DNA of 64,000 nucleotides from Tetrastigma voinierianum (lineage: Eukaryota; Streptophyta; Magnoliopsida; Vitales; Vitaceae): contig JAEQBH010004667.1 of the NCBI GenBank assembly GCA_016808115.1, forward strand, positions 42,501 to 106,500, in the 5' to 3' direction. Below, piece after piece: positions 49,760 through 63,239 of the stretch; the stretch's first letter is position 1; the number at the start of each line of letters is the position of its first letter. The position numbers and the translations under genes are program-made. Under the pieces are notes generated by a model that did not search any database, was not told the DNA's origin, and saw only the letters and a program-made list of their open reading frames with translations.

Positions 49760-51993
49760 TGATGAATCCAAAAACTCATTAGATTTTAATCCATTTTAAA
49801 TTTATAATGAGAATAATGATGAATTGTCTGCAAGAAAACTGATAATTAACTCAAATTCCAATTTGCAAGAAAATACAGCAGAAAATCAAATTTTAGCAAA
49901 AATCATAAGAAATCGGCTGCGTGATTGAGTAGCTGGAATTTAAGTGCGCAACAAACACGGTTTTCCAGCGATTTCAAGTCACGACATCGACAAATTTGGC
50001 TTTAAAGAAGCGAAGAATGAACTAGTGAAGTTGTGACTTGAAGAAGAAGATTGAAGACGAAGAATGACGAGTCGAGATTAAAGAAGCGATCGAATGAAGA
50101 AGTTCATGTCGCGACATCAACTGCGATGTCAGCAACACCAAGGAGATAAATGATGTCGTGATACCACCATGAGGTCGCTGACAAGGGGTATCTTCTAAGC
50201 CACAAGAACAACCTTCTCAAGTAAAGAAGTCGCAACTAATTTTGAAAGAAGGACTTGATGTCGCGACCTTGCGGTAATGAAGATTAACAGAGGTCGCAGC
50301 GAAACTCCCAAAATCGAAGCGACTGAGGTGTGAGAGGCGGACATGATCTTCAGCGAGCACCACTTGGTCGTGACGGTGAAAGCTTAGTAGTGAACGTAGG
50401 TCGTGACAGGAATGGAAATTAAGCGACAGATTTTCAGGAGTAAACGCTGGAGGTCGCGGCGGAGTTAGAAGAGATGGCGACATCAACACTGAATCGGAAG
50501 AGTCGCGACATCAATCAGTGGTCGCGACATCGATTCTAAAGAATAGAATTCGCGGCGTCGTGCAGTTGTCCGCGACATCAATTCCTGAGAATAAGTCGGC
50601 GTCATTGATTTAATAGCGACATCGATTCTAAAGAATAATAAATTCGCGGCGTCATTTAGTAAGTGGCGACGCCGGTTACAATGAAAGAAGGTCGCGGCGT
50701 CCTTGATGATCGCGACATCATTTATGAGAATGGAGAGTTGCGACATCATTTAGGCTACATCGCGACATCATATCGAGAGATCGCTGAAGACAGAATCGCA
50801 GCAAAGAAAAGCTTCCGCGACATCAAAAGAGCTCATAAGCATAACATTGAAGTCGCGACGTATGATTGAAGTCGCGACCTAAAAGGAACTCCGCGATCTG
50901 AGGAAAGGTGAAGTCGCGGCGTCATTCGGTGATCAGCGGCGTCATTTAAGCGATCGCGACATCGGATCGATAGATTATTAGAGCAAAGTCGCTGGCGTAT
51001 GATTGAAATCGCGACATCAAAAGCGACTCATAAGCAGAGCAGTGAAATCGAGCGTGAAAGAAGTCGCGACATCCAAGTCGAATCACGGCGCACAAATGGA
51101 GTCGCGACATGAACAAACAAATGGGCCGATTGTTGGAAACCCACGAAAAGTGCATGAGTTAGGGCCCCAGTCGGAACCACATAAATAGCGGTACACTTTC
51201 TGAAGGAAAGCAACTCTTGGCTGACTCGAGAAGAAGTGCGGGTATTGTAGAAGGCTCGTGTAATTTAATTTTCTGTTTCTTTTCTTTTCTTTTCTTTGTT
51301 TTGCTGTTATTCTAGATTAGATTAAAGTAGATTGTTATTTCATTTTGAATTTCTGGATCTGGATGTTATTTTTGAAGTTGAAGTTGAATGCAGAATGTTG
51401 TTTTCTTCAAATTACTGGTTCGTTTGAAGTCCAAACAAATTTTGGAATTTGAACTTCAGGTTCGGATTCTGATGGATTCTTTTGATCGGGGAGCTAAGTT
51501 AGTGTAATGAAGTAATTTAGAAACCCGACTTAAGTTGAATTTGCCCTACATTGTTAGAATTTATCTCTGCATAAATTTATCAGTCTGCGAACTTGCTAGT
51601 CTTGAATACGCTTCTTTGGTTTTGTTTATTTTGTGTCGATCAAATATCGATTTATACTTGTAATAAGTTGTTTCATGCTCACGATTTTAGGAGGCCCTCG
51701 AGTGACATAGAAGGCATTCCTAAGAGTTTTGAACAATTTCTCAAGGAGTATACGGACTAATATTGGGGATCTAATGGGCTCACATGAATTTTAATCGATA
51801 AATCTTCTTCTCACTTGAAGCCCAGAAATTAGTTGAATGACTTATCAATTAAAATGAGCGGAGAGTTCGCCTCGATTCGAGCAGTAAGGAGTTCAATCCG
51901 TGTTAGCAAGGATCTAATCAAGGAAGAATGAAATTTGTTCCAATTTTGAGGATGAGAAGAACGATGAGTGTAAGCCATGTAACATGTCTTAGG
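49760..51993 (+). repeat. Athila-1 3' LTR, part 1
   Basis: Begins TGATGAATCC and follows the 5' LTR up to GTCTTAGG (51986-51993), where Tekay-2 is inserted. The corresponding 5' LTR site is ATGTCTTAGGAGCTAAGG (23885). It contains its own GTCGCGAC array and a mutated TATA (51179). Confidence 0.9.
50100..51130. repeat. GTCGCGAC(ATC) motif array in the Athila-1 3' LTR
   Basis: Twelve exact TCGCGAC heptamers by my count, again with many GTCGCGGC and GTCGTGAC variants, in the same place as in the 5' LTR. Confidence 0.85.
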
Positions 51994-54715
51994 TGTAACA
52001 CCGTCAGGGGGTGTACGGTATGTGTAACCGTATGTGCATCAAGGGGCTTCCTTAATTATTTTAGTGCCATAATAGAATTTTTGAAAATTGGTTTAAGGGT
52101 GAAATTATAAAATTTTCAAAGAATTGTGGCACCTTGCAATTAAGGAAAGTGGAGGGTGAAAGTATAAGAATATGGAATTTTAAAATATAATAATAATAAT
52201 AAATTACCATAATGGTTCGGGGAAGCTGAAATTCTCTAGATCTCAGGATGACGAAGCAGTTTGCTCCATTAAATTCGTCTCGCGAAATCTATGCTTGAGA
52301 AAGTTTCGTTAAATTCAGAGGCAATTGAATATTTTATAAATTCCCAGGCAGGTTAAGAGTGAGAAGCTTTGGCAGGATTTTAGAAAAATCTCGAAAAATG
52401 ACAAATATTTAAAGAATATTCGAATTATGATAAATAAAATTTTTAGGATAGAAATAGACTTCGAAATAGAGCGATAGAAATTATTTATCTAAATAATAAG
52501 AATAATAATTAAAGAAAAAGAATAATAATTAAAAACAAAAAAACAAAATGAAAAAGAATAAAAATCAAACTGCAGGGGAGATGGGACATTGAGAGCGTCC
52601 AGAGAGAGGGGGGCAATTTTGTTGCATATTTTATCACTGTTTCTCTTCCAGTTCACGAAAATCCAGATCGTAGGCGTTAGGTAGACAAAAGATAAAATTA
52701 ACATCTGCTTGACGAGAGCTAAAGCATAGGTACACCAATATCTTAGCCACATCAAACTTTAAAGGTAGAAAATTTGTCTACTTGTGTTATTCACAGCCCA
52801 CAAAGGTTATGTAATGGCTTGAGGAGTACTCTTAGAGAATGTGAAAGTCGTGAAACTTTAGTCGAAGTACTAGGTAGTTTAGGAATTTTTAGGAATTTTT
52901 GGGACTGTGTTTGGACAGTCAAGGCTGAATTTCGGGACTGTTTTCGGCCAGTTTGGGTTGAAATTTCAGGAGTGTAGTCGGACAAGTCGGACATAATTTT
53001 TAGAAATGTTTTGGGTATTTTTAGACTCTCTAGAAAGTCCCTTGAGTCAAAAGTTTGCTAAAACAGATAGTTTTTATGGGGCATTTAATGTGTATGGACA
53101 TTTTGATCAATTTCACATCATATTATCGATGTCATGTCGAATGGGATTGTGGCGTAAAGTTTGTTAGAATGTCGAGTTAGTTCGATATAGTCAGCTTTGA
53201 AGCGCATGTATGTTTTATGGTTAAAGCGTTAAATAAGAGCGTTTCGTAATTTGAATGAATTGTGTATGGATTATGTAGGCGATTTGAGCATCAGGCGAAT
53301 CTAGGTGTAGCCTGACAAGTTTGAAAGAATTAGTCGAGAAAAAGGTGAGTACTCAAAAATCATTTTCTAAAGCGAAAGTGTTAAATTACAATTTGTAAAG
53401 TTGCTTTGAAAATATAGATTTATAAAGCATTTTTACCTCCCGATTGTTATACTCAGCGAAAGTTTGATTCGGTATTTAAAAAGCTTGATTTAGCTGGTTT
53501 TAGCAAAACCCCTAGATGCCACATTTCAGTTTCCGGTCGGATATATTTAGTTATTGCATGGCACGGTTATGGGATATTATGACTAACTATAGTGCCTGAT
53601 TGGCAATTGGGGGTTAGATCTAGTATATATTTATATAGTGGGTAGCCATACGCACATTCGAGGAGTATATAGTTAAGCCTTGACTTAGTACATAGCGATA
53701 GGGGTGTTGGATTCAGGGTTCCCTCACCTAGCATTTGGTTAGAGGTTCCATTATGCTATATAGATCCACGCCTTGTTCCCACTTGGGACCATATTAAGCG
53801 GAGTAGTGTTAAAGTACACTAAGTGCAGTTTCGAGTTCAGGCGTCGCGTACAGGGTATTTAGAAATGGGCCACAATGGTTGGTAACAGATTCTGATATAA
53901 CACTTTAGTTATTAACCACATTTGAAGCATGGAGTTTTCGTGACATAATTAGTTTTGAGTATTTTGACAACGTAAGCGATTTGTGTGAGAAATAGTTTTA
54001 CGAAGCAGTTTTGAAATGAACATCGCGAAACTCAATTTTCTCATAAACGAGTTTTACAGCATTTAATATAGATTTTCATATTGGGAGGTACAAACGACGG
54101 ACACTTGGCATTTAGAACTTATATTAAAGTACTCCTTTGAGGCAGTTTGGCTGTGGTTTCAAACTTTACTAAAATAATTTTTTCGGTGCAGTGTTGAAAC
54201 TAGGAGCTTTCTCTGGATCCTGGAGTCCTGAGCTTCACGGTATTTGTGATTATATATAAGATAAGGTGTAAGTCGACTAGTAAAAGTTAAAATGTGGCAT
54301 TTTGTATATATGAAATATCTTTTAGTAAAATATGTATGCATGGTTTGAGAAAAGCGAGGTTGCGATAAACATATTTGATTGATCCTTATCTTATATTTTG
54401 ATGAGACCCGAGAGGTCGCTGTGTTGTAGTTGGACATTTTGGAAAACATTAGGGTGTATTTTTGTTTTATACAGGTAATTTTGTATTTTGGGCTTGACCC
54501 TTGATGCGTCGTTATCGCTGCCGGATTACCGTTAAATCTAAAGAATTGTGATTTTGATAGAAAAGTGAAAAATTTACATAACCCGCGTTTTTCCAAATAC
54601 GATTTCATCGGTTTTAACGGCTTGGCTTCATGGTAACTTGTCGGTCGAGCGAGCTTGGGTGGGAGGTTCTTGTGGAGTTCTGCAAACGATTTCTGTCGCT
54701 AGGAAGAGTGCATCA
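51994..54715 (+). repeat. Tekay-2 5' LTR
   Basis: 2722 bp, TGTAACACCG to AGAGTGCATCA. Landmarks shared with the 3' LTR and Tekay-1: GGGCTTCCTTAATTATTTTA, GTCGAGAAAAAGGTGAGTAC (53331), GTATATATTTATATAGTG (53622, a plausible TATA region) and TTATATATAAGATAAGGTG (54250). Frames within it (52489-52994, 54159-54608) have no protein motif. Confidence 0.9.
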
Positions 54716-54718
54716 AGT

Positions 54719-54730
54719 TGGTATCGGAGG
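54719..54730 (+). other. Tekay-2 primer-binding site
   Basis: TGGTATCGGAGG, three bases after the LTR end, resembles TGGTATCAGAGC, the initiator-tRNA-Met site of many plant LTR elements, with two changes. Confidence 0.75.
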
Positions 54731-54759
54731 CGGAGTTTTAGGCGATAGTTCTTTTTTGT

Positions 54760-55560
54760 TTATACGTTTTTACGATGTTCCTATAAATTATTTTTTATAA
54801 TGATTTTTCTATTGCAACCTATATTGTTTTACTAAATCCTTGCATGCATGAAATATTGAAAGTGTCAGCTGAATCTTTTAATCTTGAAATTCACGACGTA
54901 TGTATGGGCCCGAGGTCGTAGGAGAGGTCAATCTAGGACCATATAGGAGGCACCACCGAGGAGAGATATCGAGCACACCCTTAGATCGAAAGATGTGATG
55001 AATCAGCCCCCGTGCAGAACCATCGAGGGCCGCAGACCCAAGGGGCGGTACCTTGACGATGGATCAGGTTATATAGATTGTTACAGTAACTACACATCAG
55101 ACACGGGAGTCTCCAGAAGAGTATATGGGCATGATAGAACATGCTCTAAATTAGGGGCTAAAACTTATGATGTTTAGGCTGAGCCAAGGTACTTATGGTT
55201 AGATAGGGTTAGTGTTCTGGTTGTTATATGGTAATGTGACATGAGGTCTTTCCACCATAATTCTTAGGAAGATTTGACTTTTTATGGACCACGAGGTTCT
55301 TCCAGACACGGTAGAGACACGGGTTTCGGGTGTTTACTAGGATCTGACAAAGCAATGACCGGCAATTTTATGAAAAGTTTGAGGTTGTACTAAAGGTAGA
55401 AAGGACCATTTTAGTTCTAACTCAGAGGAGGCATCTCGGAGAGTGCAGGATGAATATGACAGGATGTTTCCATTGCGGTCACTTTAGTCAAAGGGTCCAC
55501 GAGGTGTTTGTCAGGCTGCGAGGACCTGCGAGGTGGAGTACGTTAGCATCTACCCGGGGC
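54760..55560 (+). pseudogene. Tekay-2 gag remnant with zinc knuckle
   Basis: Broken Gag. The best mark is GCFHCGHFSQ (about 55460-55490), the CCHC knuckle in which the last Cys is lost to a shift (RVHEV follows). The frame 54995-55177 carries an Arg/Gly/Tyr-rich stretch. The N-terminal capsid part is hardly readable. Confidence 0.65.
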
Positions 55561-55739
55561 ACAAGCGGTCCCGGTCAGTGGTAGGGGTGGATTCGGAGTA
55601 AAGGTGGCGGTCTACGACACTGGTAGAGTGCGGTAGGGTGTAGGAGCGGAGGCAATGCTGATTAGCGATTCTGGTGGTACTCGTGCTCAGACTCGGGTAT
55701 TTGCAGTCACATAGCGGGAGGCGGATCATCACGGGCGGC

Positions 55740-58700
55740 GTGATTCTTGGTATGATTTCGGTTCTGATCATGAGTGCATATGCATTGGTGGACCCGGGGG
55801 CGGCTCATTAATTGACTTCCGGTACCATTCCTTTGAGGCACGGATAGAGTCCCAGCCTATAGATGGTCGTGGTGGTTTCAGTACCCGATAGGGGATACTA
55901 TGACATCGGAAAGGATAGTTCGGGTAGTAGATTGGTGATCGGAATAAGGATTTTCAGCGAGACATGATGGTATTAGGTATCCGTGATTTGATATAATCTT
56001 GGGTATGGGTAGTTTATCGGGCATAGAGCCACCCCATTAGATTGCTATAGAAGAGTAAGATTGGTTCGACGGAGGAACCGGCGTGATATTTCAGGGAATC
56101 AGAAGAGAGATCGCCCCTAGTCTCATTAATGCCATGGCCCAGCCTCGAAAATGCTTCGGAAGGTTGCGGGGTTATTTAGATTTGTAGTGGATAGAGGAGG
56201 CAAGGGGGACACGGGTGCGGAGAACATCCACAGTAGTCGAAGAGTTCCCGGATGTCTTTCTAGATAATATCTTCGAATTTGCCCCGGGTAGAGAAATTGA
56301 GTTCGTTGTTAGACTAGTTCGAGGGGGCCGTGAGTATCCATTCCTCCCATCTGAGAATGGCGCCGGCGAGTTGAAAGAATTGAAGGCACAATTGGAGGAA
56401 TTGCTAAGCGAGGCTTAAATCCAGGCCCTAGTACCTCACCCAGCAGGAGCTCCAGGTTCTCTTCGTAGAAAGATGGAAGCTTACACGGTTGTGTATAGAC
56501 TATAGGCAGTGAATCGGGCGACAATACGCAGCAGTATCCGCTTCACCGTATAGATGACTGTGACCAATTGCATGGATCTCGGGTATGTTCTAAGATTGGC
56601 CTAGGTCGGTACACCATCGATTGAAGTCGGGAGAATGATAACTAAGACTGCCTTCGGAGACGAGATATGGTCACCTCTGAGTTATTGGATTGACTAATGC
56701 GGCTGCGTTCATGGATTTGATGAATAGGGTATTGATCGATGTTTAGATAAGTTTGTGATCGTATTCGTTGATGACATTCCTAGTATTTTCGAGAGCGGTT
56801 TGAGAGGAACATGCGGAGCATCTCCGGGATAGTATTGCGAGATTCTTAGAGAGCGTCGGTTATGCGCTAAGTGTAGTAAAGTGCCGGTTTTGGTTGGACA
56901 AAGTAGCTTTCTTGGGTCGTGTCATTTCGGCGGGAAAGGTATTAGTGTGGATCCTCGGAAGATTAAGTTATAGTGAGCCCAGAGCCACCCATGATGTTTA
57001 CGAAGTTCGCGGTTTCCTTGGATTGACGGGTTTTTACGGGAAATTTGTTGAGAGGATTTTTCGAAGATAGCAGTGGCTTGATTGACCAATCTATTGAAAA
57101 GGATGAAAAGAGCCGGTGGTGGGATCACAGGCATAGTTTTGAGGAGGCGGGATAGAGATTGACGATAGCTCCCGGTATTAGCACTCTGAGTCGGGAAAGG
57201 ACGATTATGTGGTATATATTGCCTCCCGAGACAAGGGTTAGGGTGTGTTTTTGATGCGGGGATGGTAGAGTGATAGCTTATGCTTCCGTGATTAAAAGAA
57301 GCGCAAGCATAACACTACCCAGGCCCGTGATTTAGACTAGCGGCGATGGTTTTCGGCTCTAAATATTTGGAACATTATCTATATGGTGTTCCTACATCCG
57401 GATATTCACAGATCCTTAAGAGCTGCCAGTATATCTTCACTTTCGAGAAAGAGCTTGCCCAAAACAGATGCGGTGGTTGGAAGTTGATTAAGGATTATGA
57501 TTGCGATGAAGTACCATCACGGGGAAGGCCCGATGTAATGATGCCTTAAGTCGAGAAGCCGAGGAGGTTCCTATGCTTATCTGTGAGTGGTATATCTCCA
57601 CGTTGTGATAGAGTTGAGATCTTTGGGAGTTCAGTTGCGGTGGCAATCTGGGGGACAACTGTTGGCATCATTTTATGTTAAATTCACTCTTCTTATGGAT
57701 CGGATCGAGGAAGGTGAGGAGCGGGTTTCATGGTCAGTTAAGTTGAGGGGCGGGGTGAGGTGGTAGGAAACCCCGGAGTTCGGATCGGAGACGATGGCGA
57801 AGTGAATAGTTAGAGGAGTCGAATGTGTGTACACAGGAAATAGGTGAACTAAAGGGAAATCTTGGAAGAGGCTCGCTCTTGACCTTAGCCATGCACCACT
57901 GGTAGCACGAGATGTATCATACTTTGAGGAGCATTATTGGTGGAAAGGGCATGAAAAAAAAAAGAAATTAAATTTGGTATCCGGATACCTAACTGTCGGG
58001 TAAAGCGAGTACGAAGCCGCGGGAAAGATCACGACCCATCGATTCTGTATGGAGTGGGATAAGATTACTATGGATTTTGTTATCGGGCTTCAGAACTCGG
58101 AGGCAAACACGTGCCATATGGGTGATAGTGGATAGGTAAAGAATCAGCGCGACTTTTCTCTGAGTTAGTAATGATAACCCGTGAAGACAAGTTGGCCCCG
58201 ATTATATGTGGAGGAGATAGTTAGGTGCTGGTGTTCCTATATCGATAGTCTCGAGGCCAGAGACCCCGGATTCACATCCGATTTTGGTGCAGTTTACGAG
58301 GATGCCATGGGGTTCGATTGCACTTTAGCACGACTTTCCATCCTCGAGGCGATGGTGATCGGAGAGAACTATTCGGAGCCATTAGGATGCCCAAAGCTTC
58401 GCGTGATAGAGTTTAAGGGAAGAATTTGACATTTATCTCGATGGAGTTAAACACAACAGCAGTTATCAATCCGAGTATAGGCATGGCTCCATTTGAAGAA
58501 TTGTATGGCGGAAGTGTCGTACTCCGTATCTTTGGGATGAAGTAGGAGAGAAGTGGCCCATCAGGTCAAATGCAGATTACATGAATCAGATCCAGTTATG
58601 GGAATGATTTCAAGAGATAGCGGGGATAGACAGAAAAGTTATGCGGACAAACGCCGTAGGGATCTCCAGTTTAAAGTGGGCGATAGGGTCTTCCTCAAAG

Positions 58701-59125
58701 TTTCCCCTTGGAAAAGTGTCCTCAGATTTGGAAGCCTTGGAAAGAGCTGAGTGAATACATAGGGCCATGATTATTGCGAGAGAGGACCCAGTAGCATATA
58801 GATTAGACCTTCCTCAGGTTGTTAAGGTTCATAATGTGTTTCATGTATCCATGCTCATAGAGTACATTACAGATCCCTCCCGTACCAGTCATCCCGATCA
58901 GAACTAAAGGATAATTTGACCTATAGGGGCTTGACCAATGCGGATAGTAGATCCTTGAGGCAGATTTTCTTGAATAAGGTCATTCCAAGTGATCAAATTT
59001 TATGGGGAATCATGGGAATTAAAGAGGCTACATAGAATTCGGAGGCTGAATCTTGATCCATATCCTCGATTGTTTTTCGATTAAGATATCCTCTTTATGT
59101 TAGTTTTGTTTCATTTGAACAAAAT
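55740..59125 (+). pseudogene. Tekay-2 pol remnant (protease to chromodomain)
   Basis: Protease: YALVDPGAAH (about 55778), the D-P-G-A variant active site common in Tekay-type elements. RT: EEFPDVFLDNIFEFAPGREI (56232-56291) then ELKELKAQLEELL (56370-56406), and IVFVDDI (about 56758), the YVDD box. FLGRVISAGKVLV (about 56910) and FLGLTGFYGKFVE (about 57013) follow. RNase H: near 57290-57380, ending HYLYGVP-like. Integrase: start near 57890; VEEIVR (58208) marks the core. The C-terminal part reads SYADKRRRDLQFKVGDRVFL (58638-58697), then KVHNVFHVSML (58823-58855), and GIKEAT (59014) for the chromodomain. Several single-base shifts and stops break the frame. Confidence 0.88.
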
Positions 59126-59130
59126 GTTCT

Positions 59131-59143
59131 TAGGAGGAGGATT
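59131..59143 (+). other. Tekay-2 polypurine tract
   Basis: TAGGAGGAGGATT ends at the first base of the 3' LTR. It would prime plus-strand DNA synthesis. Confidence 0.8.
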
Positions 59144-61815
59144 TGTAACACCCCGTCGATGGGGTGTACGGTATGTGTAATAGTATCAAGGGCTTCCTTA
59201 ATTATTTAGTGTCATAATAGAATTTTTGAAAATTGGTTAGGGTGAAATTATAAAATTTTCTAGAGTAACAGCACTTTTGCAATTAAGGAAAGGTGGAGGG
59301 TGAAAGAAATATAAATTATGGAATTTTAAAGATAATAATAATAAGTACCATAATGGTTCGGGGAAACCCTAGAAAATTCTCTAGATCTCGGATGACCTAA
59401 AAGCGGTTGCACCGTTGAAGTCGTCTAGCGAGGAAATCTAGTAACCCGAAAGTTCGTTAAATTCCAAAACGGTCGAATATTTTTATAAATTTCAAACGGC
59501 CCAGGTTTAAGTGAAACTGAAGCGGGATTTTAGAAAAATCTCGAAAAATGACAAATATTTAAGAATATTCAATTATGATAAATAAATTTTCGGGATAGAA
59601 ATAATTTCGAATGGGGTAATATAAATTATTTATCTAAATAATAAGAATAATAATTAAAGAAAAGAATAATAATTAAAAAAACAAAAACCAAAAGGGCAAA
59701 AATCAAGCGTAGGGGAGATCGCGGGACGTTGAGAGCGTCGGAGAGAGGGGCGATTTTATTTTTATATTTTATATGTTCTCTTTTGGATTCAGAAAATGGG
59801 ACAAGTAGGCGTTCGTCGGACCAGAAGACAAAGTGTTATCGCAGGCGAGGAAGCTGCGTGCCAATATCTTAGCCTTTGTCGACTTTAAAAGGTATAAAAT
59901 TTTGCCAGTATTATTTCGGCTAAGAGGTTATGTAATGGCTTGAAATTTTCTTAAGTAGTGAAGAGTCGTAAACTTTAGTCCCAGGAAATTTTTAAAGCGG
60001 GTTTTGGAATTTTGGAATTTAGGATGAGTGTTGACGATCGTAGATTTGATTCGGAGATTTGTTTTATTGGTTGGTTGAGAAATTTCGAGTGTAGTCGGAC
60101 CAGTGGGACATAATTTTAGAAATGTTTTGGGTATTTTAGACTCTCTGAAAGTCACGAGTCAGTTTGCTAAAACGGATAGTTTTATGGAATATTTAATGTG
60201 TATGGAAATTTTGATCAATTTCACATCATATTATCGATGTCCATATCCGAATGGGACTTCTTACGTAAAGTTTTGTTAGAATCGAGTTAAGTTCGATATA
60301 GTCACTTTAATACGTATATGTTTATGGATTAAAGCTGTTAAGGCGAGGAGCATTTCGTAATTGAATGAATTGTGTATGGATTATGTAGGCGTTTGAGCAT
60401 CCAGAAATGAGAATCTAGAGTGTGACAAGATTTGAAGAATTAGTCGAGAAAAAGGTGAGTACTCGAAAATCATTTCTAAAGCGAAAGTGTTTAAATTACA
60501 ATTTTATAAAGTGCTGAAAATATAGATTTATATAAAGCATTTTTTTCACCTCCCAATTGTTATACTCGTGAGAAAAGTTTGATTTATTTAAAGCTTGATT
60601 TGGCTGGTTTAGCAAAACCTAGATGACACTTATTTCGAGTTTCGGTCAGATGTATTTAGTTATTGCATGGCGAGGATTATGGGATAATATGACTAAGCTA
60701 TATTGCACAGTCGGCAATTGGGGTTAGATCTAGTATATATTTATATAGTGAGTCGCCCTCCGCATATTAGAGGTATATAGTTAGTGCTGACTTAGTACAT
60801 AGCGATGAGAATGTGGTTCGAGAGTTCCCTCACGACATTTGGTTCGAGGTTCCATTATGCTATATATAGATCCGTCGTGTTCTTGGGGACCATATTGGCC
60901 CGGGTAGTAATTTAGGGGTTCACTACCCGTGCGGGTTTCGAGTTCACTACGATGCGGGTTCGAGGCATCGTCTAGATATTTGAGTAGGCCCATGGTTGGT
61001 ACTTGATTCTGATTATAACACTTTCAGATATTACAACCACCAACCCGAAACGATTTCGATAGCGAAATTAGTTTTAGGAAGCGTTTTTTCGTGACGAAAC
61101 AATTTTCAAGCGAAATAGTTTTGAAGCAGTTTTCAGAAATGGTTTTCATAGCAAAAACTCAGTTTTCTCATAAACAGGTTTACAACCATTTGCATCTGGT
61201 CCCCATATTGGGAGGTACAAGCGAGACGGCATTTAGAACTTATAGTACTCCGCCGGGCCGTTTGGCTCACGGTTTTGTTTTTAAAGTAATTTTTCGGTGC
61301 AAGTGTTGAAGCCTAAAGACTTTCCTGGATCCTCAGTCCTAGGCGTTGTGTTGTGATTATATATAAGATAAGGTGCTTGCAAATTAAAACAAGTAAAAGT
61401 TAAAATGTGGCATTTGTATATTTAAATATCTTTTGTAAACTCTGTATGTGGTTTTGAGAAAAAACGAGGTTAAGATAAACTATATTTGATTGATCCCATG
61501 TCTTATATTTTGATGAGGACCAGGAGGTCGCTATTGATGGTTGGACATTTGGAAAACATTGGGAGTACATTTTTTGTTTTATCTGGTGATTTTGTATTTT
61601 GGAAGCGACCACCCAGTGCGGTCGTTATCTTTGCCGGATTTTGGTAAATCTAAAGGTGTGATTTTGATAGAAAAGTGAAAGGTACATAACCCACATTTTC
61701 AAATACGAGTTTATTAGTTTAATGGCTTAGCTTCATGGTAACTTGTCGGTCGAGCGAGCTTGGCGGAGTTCTTGTGGAGTTCTTGGCGATTTCTATCACT
61801 AGGAAGAGTGCGTCG
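59144..61815 (+). repeat. Tekay-2 3' LTR
   Basis: 2672 bp, TGTAACACCCC to GAGTGCGTCG. It differs from the 5' LTR by scattered substitutions and many 1-4-base indels, so the insertion is not recent, or the assembly is noisy. The frames in it are not genes. Confidence 0.9.
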
Positions 61816-62631
61816 TGGAGCTAAGGTTCACAGTCCATGTTACGGTGTGTGAGTATTGAAAGAAAAATGCCCAGAACAGAATAGTCAGTTAAAGTAGTTA
61901 TCTAATCCTGTCTTCGAAAGAAGCAGGAAGATTAGATGATGAAATGTGTCGTTAGGGAGAAATCCACATGGCATTACCATCTTCCTTGGGCCCAGTTCTA
62001 AATCGCAAAGTTCATGAGAAGCAAAGTTAGGTTGTCTGCAGGAATTGATGTTTCACAATAGCTGTATTTTCAATGCATCCCTTTAAAAGCTAACTGACCA
62101 GTACATTTCTTTAATTTTTTTATTTTAGTTTAAGCATTATTTCATTTTGTTCTTAGTTTTCATATCTTTATTCTTTCATTATTTTAAAGGTTGCATAAGA
62201 ATTTATCAATTGCATTTCATAGTTCAAATAGTATAGAGCTTGAGTAGTCAGGGAAGTTGATTGAGAATTCTTGAGATCTCTGTGGGATCGATATCTGGAC
62301 TTAATCCTTTGTGCTTGTTCGACCTGTACACTTGCAAAATCATGGATCAAACCATAAAAGAAATTTAGCTAATCTTAAGGAAACCGTTTTTAATCAGTAT
62401 AATTGCAAAGAAATATAACAAACAAGTTTCATGGCATTATTGCTGGGGATTAGTCAATAGTCCTTGGGTAATAACATTATAAATTTGTGTTAATGTTTTG
62501 ATCCATCACTCACACTTACATAGTGGGAGAATTAGCATAAGAACCAGTTTTTGGCACCGTTACCGGGGATTAGATAACAGTCCTTAGGTAATGATGTCAT
62601 AAATTGGTGTATGTCTTATGTACAATGAACA
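61816..62631 (+). repeat. Athila-1 3' LTR, part 2
   Basis: Resumes at GGAGCTAAGG, matching 23894 onwards of the 5' LTR, and runs to CAATGAACA, followed by the CCCAA target copy. Parts 1 and 2 add up to about 3050 bp against 3008 bp for the 5' LTR. Confidence 0.9.
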
Positions 62632-62636
62632 CCCAA

Positions 62637-62792
62637 CAACCACAACTCCAAAAGAACTCTAGTTCACACCATATTAGTGGAAGACATTAGCATTAATATA
62701 TTTTATTGAGGGAATTCTTTATATTATTTTCATCATTTCATTAACGCCTTTATCATTCATCTTATAAAAATATAAGAATAAATTCTCTAACA
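62637..62792 (-). repeat. Copia-2 5' LTR, outer part
   Basis: After the Athila-1 right target copy, the minus strand from 62792 reads TGTTAGAGAATTTATTC, a typical copia LTR start. Its 156 bp join the inner part at 21697. Confidence 0.65.
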
Positions 62793-63239
62793 ATATGGCA
62801 TGATTATGGACATTCTAAAATCAATTCCATGAGCCAAAATGGAATTGACTAGGTCAAAACTAGGGACATGAATGATTATTACAACCCATGAAAATAAATC
62901 ACATTTACATTTCAAGGTCTTCTTTCTTGGTTCTTCCTCTATGCTCCTTTCTCCTTTGTATCTCCACCAACTAACTCTAATCCTATGTAATCTAATTATA
63001 TACATTCAAAAGAAGAACCTCAAGTTGCATTTGAGGGGGATCTAGATGAGAAGAGAAATTCATCGAGAGAAAATGAGAGAGCGAGACACATGAGCCTTAT
63101 TTAATAATCAAATGCAATATTCAGCAATCACCATTAGAGCGTATTCTTAATCATCCATGATGCCAACATTCACTATAAACATAATCTCTAATGCATAGAT
63201 TCAATAGATAATGGTATCCTGTGGTTCATTTAGCACATT

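Larger units (their letters stand above)
51994..61815 (+). mobile_element. Tekay-2: complete chromodomain-type Ty3/gypsy element
   Basis: The element has 5' LTR, primer site, gag, pol ending in a chromodomain-like stretch, polypurine tract and 3' LTR (9.8 kb). LTR ends are TGTAACACC and GTGCATCA / GTGCGTCG. It sits inside the Athila-1 3' LTR: left flank TTAGG, right flank TGGAG, read against the uninterrupted TTAGGAGC of the 5' LTR. The duplication is imperfect by a 2-base loss. Coding is broken but all parts are in order. Confidence 0.9.
21698..62631 (+). mobile_element. Athila-1: Athila/Tat-like Ty3/gypsy element, 41-kb footprint
   Basis: The element starts TGATGAGTCC and ends CAATGAACA, and is flanked by a perfect 5-bp duplication CCCAA (21693-21697, 62632-62636). 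Without Athila-2 (32390-47305) and Tekay-2 (51994-61815) it is about 16 kb: 5' LTR 3008 bp, gag, pol in gypsy order (protease-RT-RNase H-integrase), spacer, env-like region, polypurine tract and 3' LTR about 3050 bp. It is inserted in the Copia-2 LTR. All coding parts are broken. Confidence 0.9.

Noticed and set aside
54159..54608. 149-residue minus-strand frame
   Set aside because: Antisense to the Tekay-2 5' LTR; the 3' LTR copy is not open over the same span.
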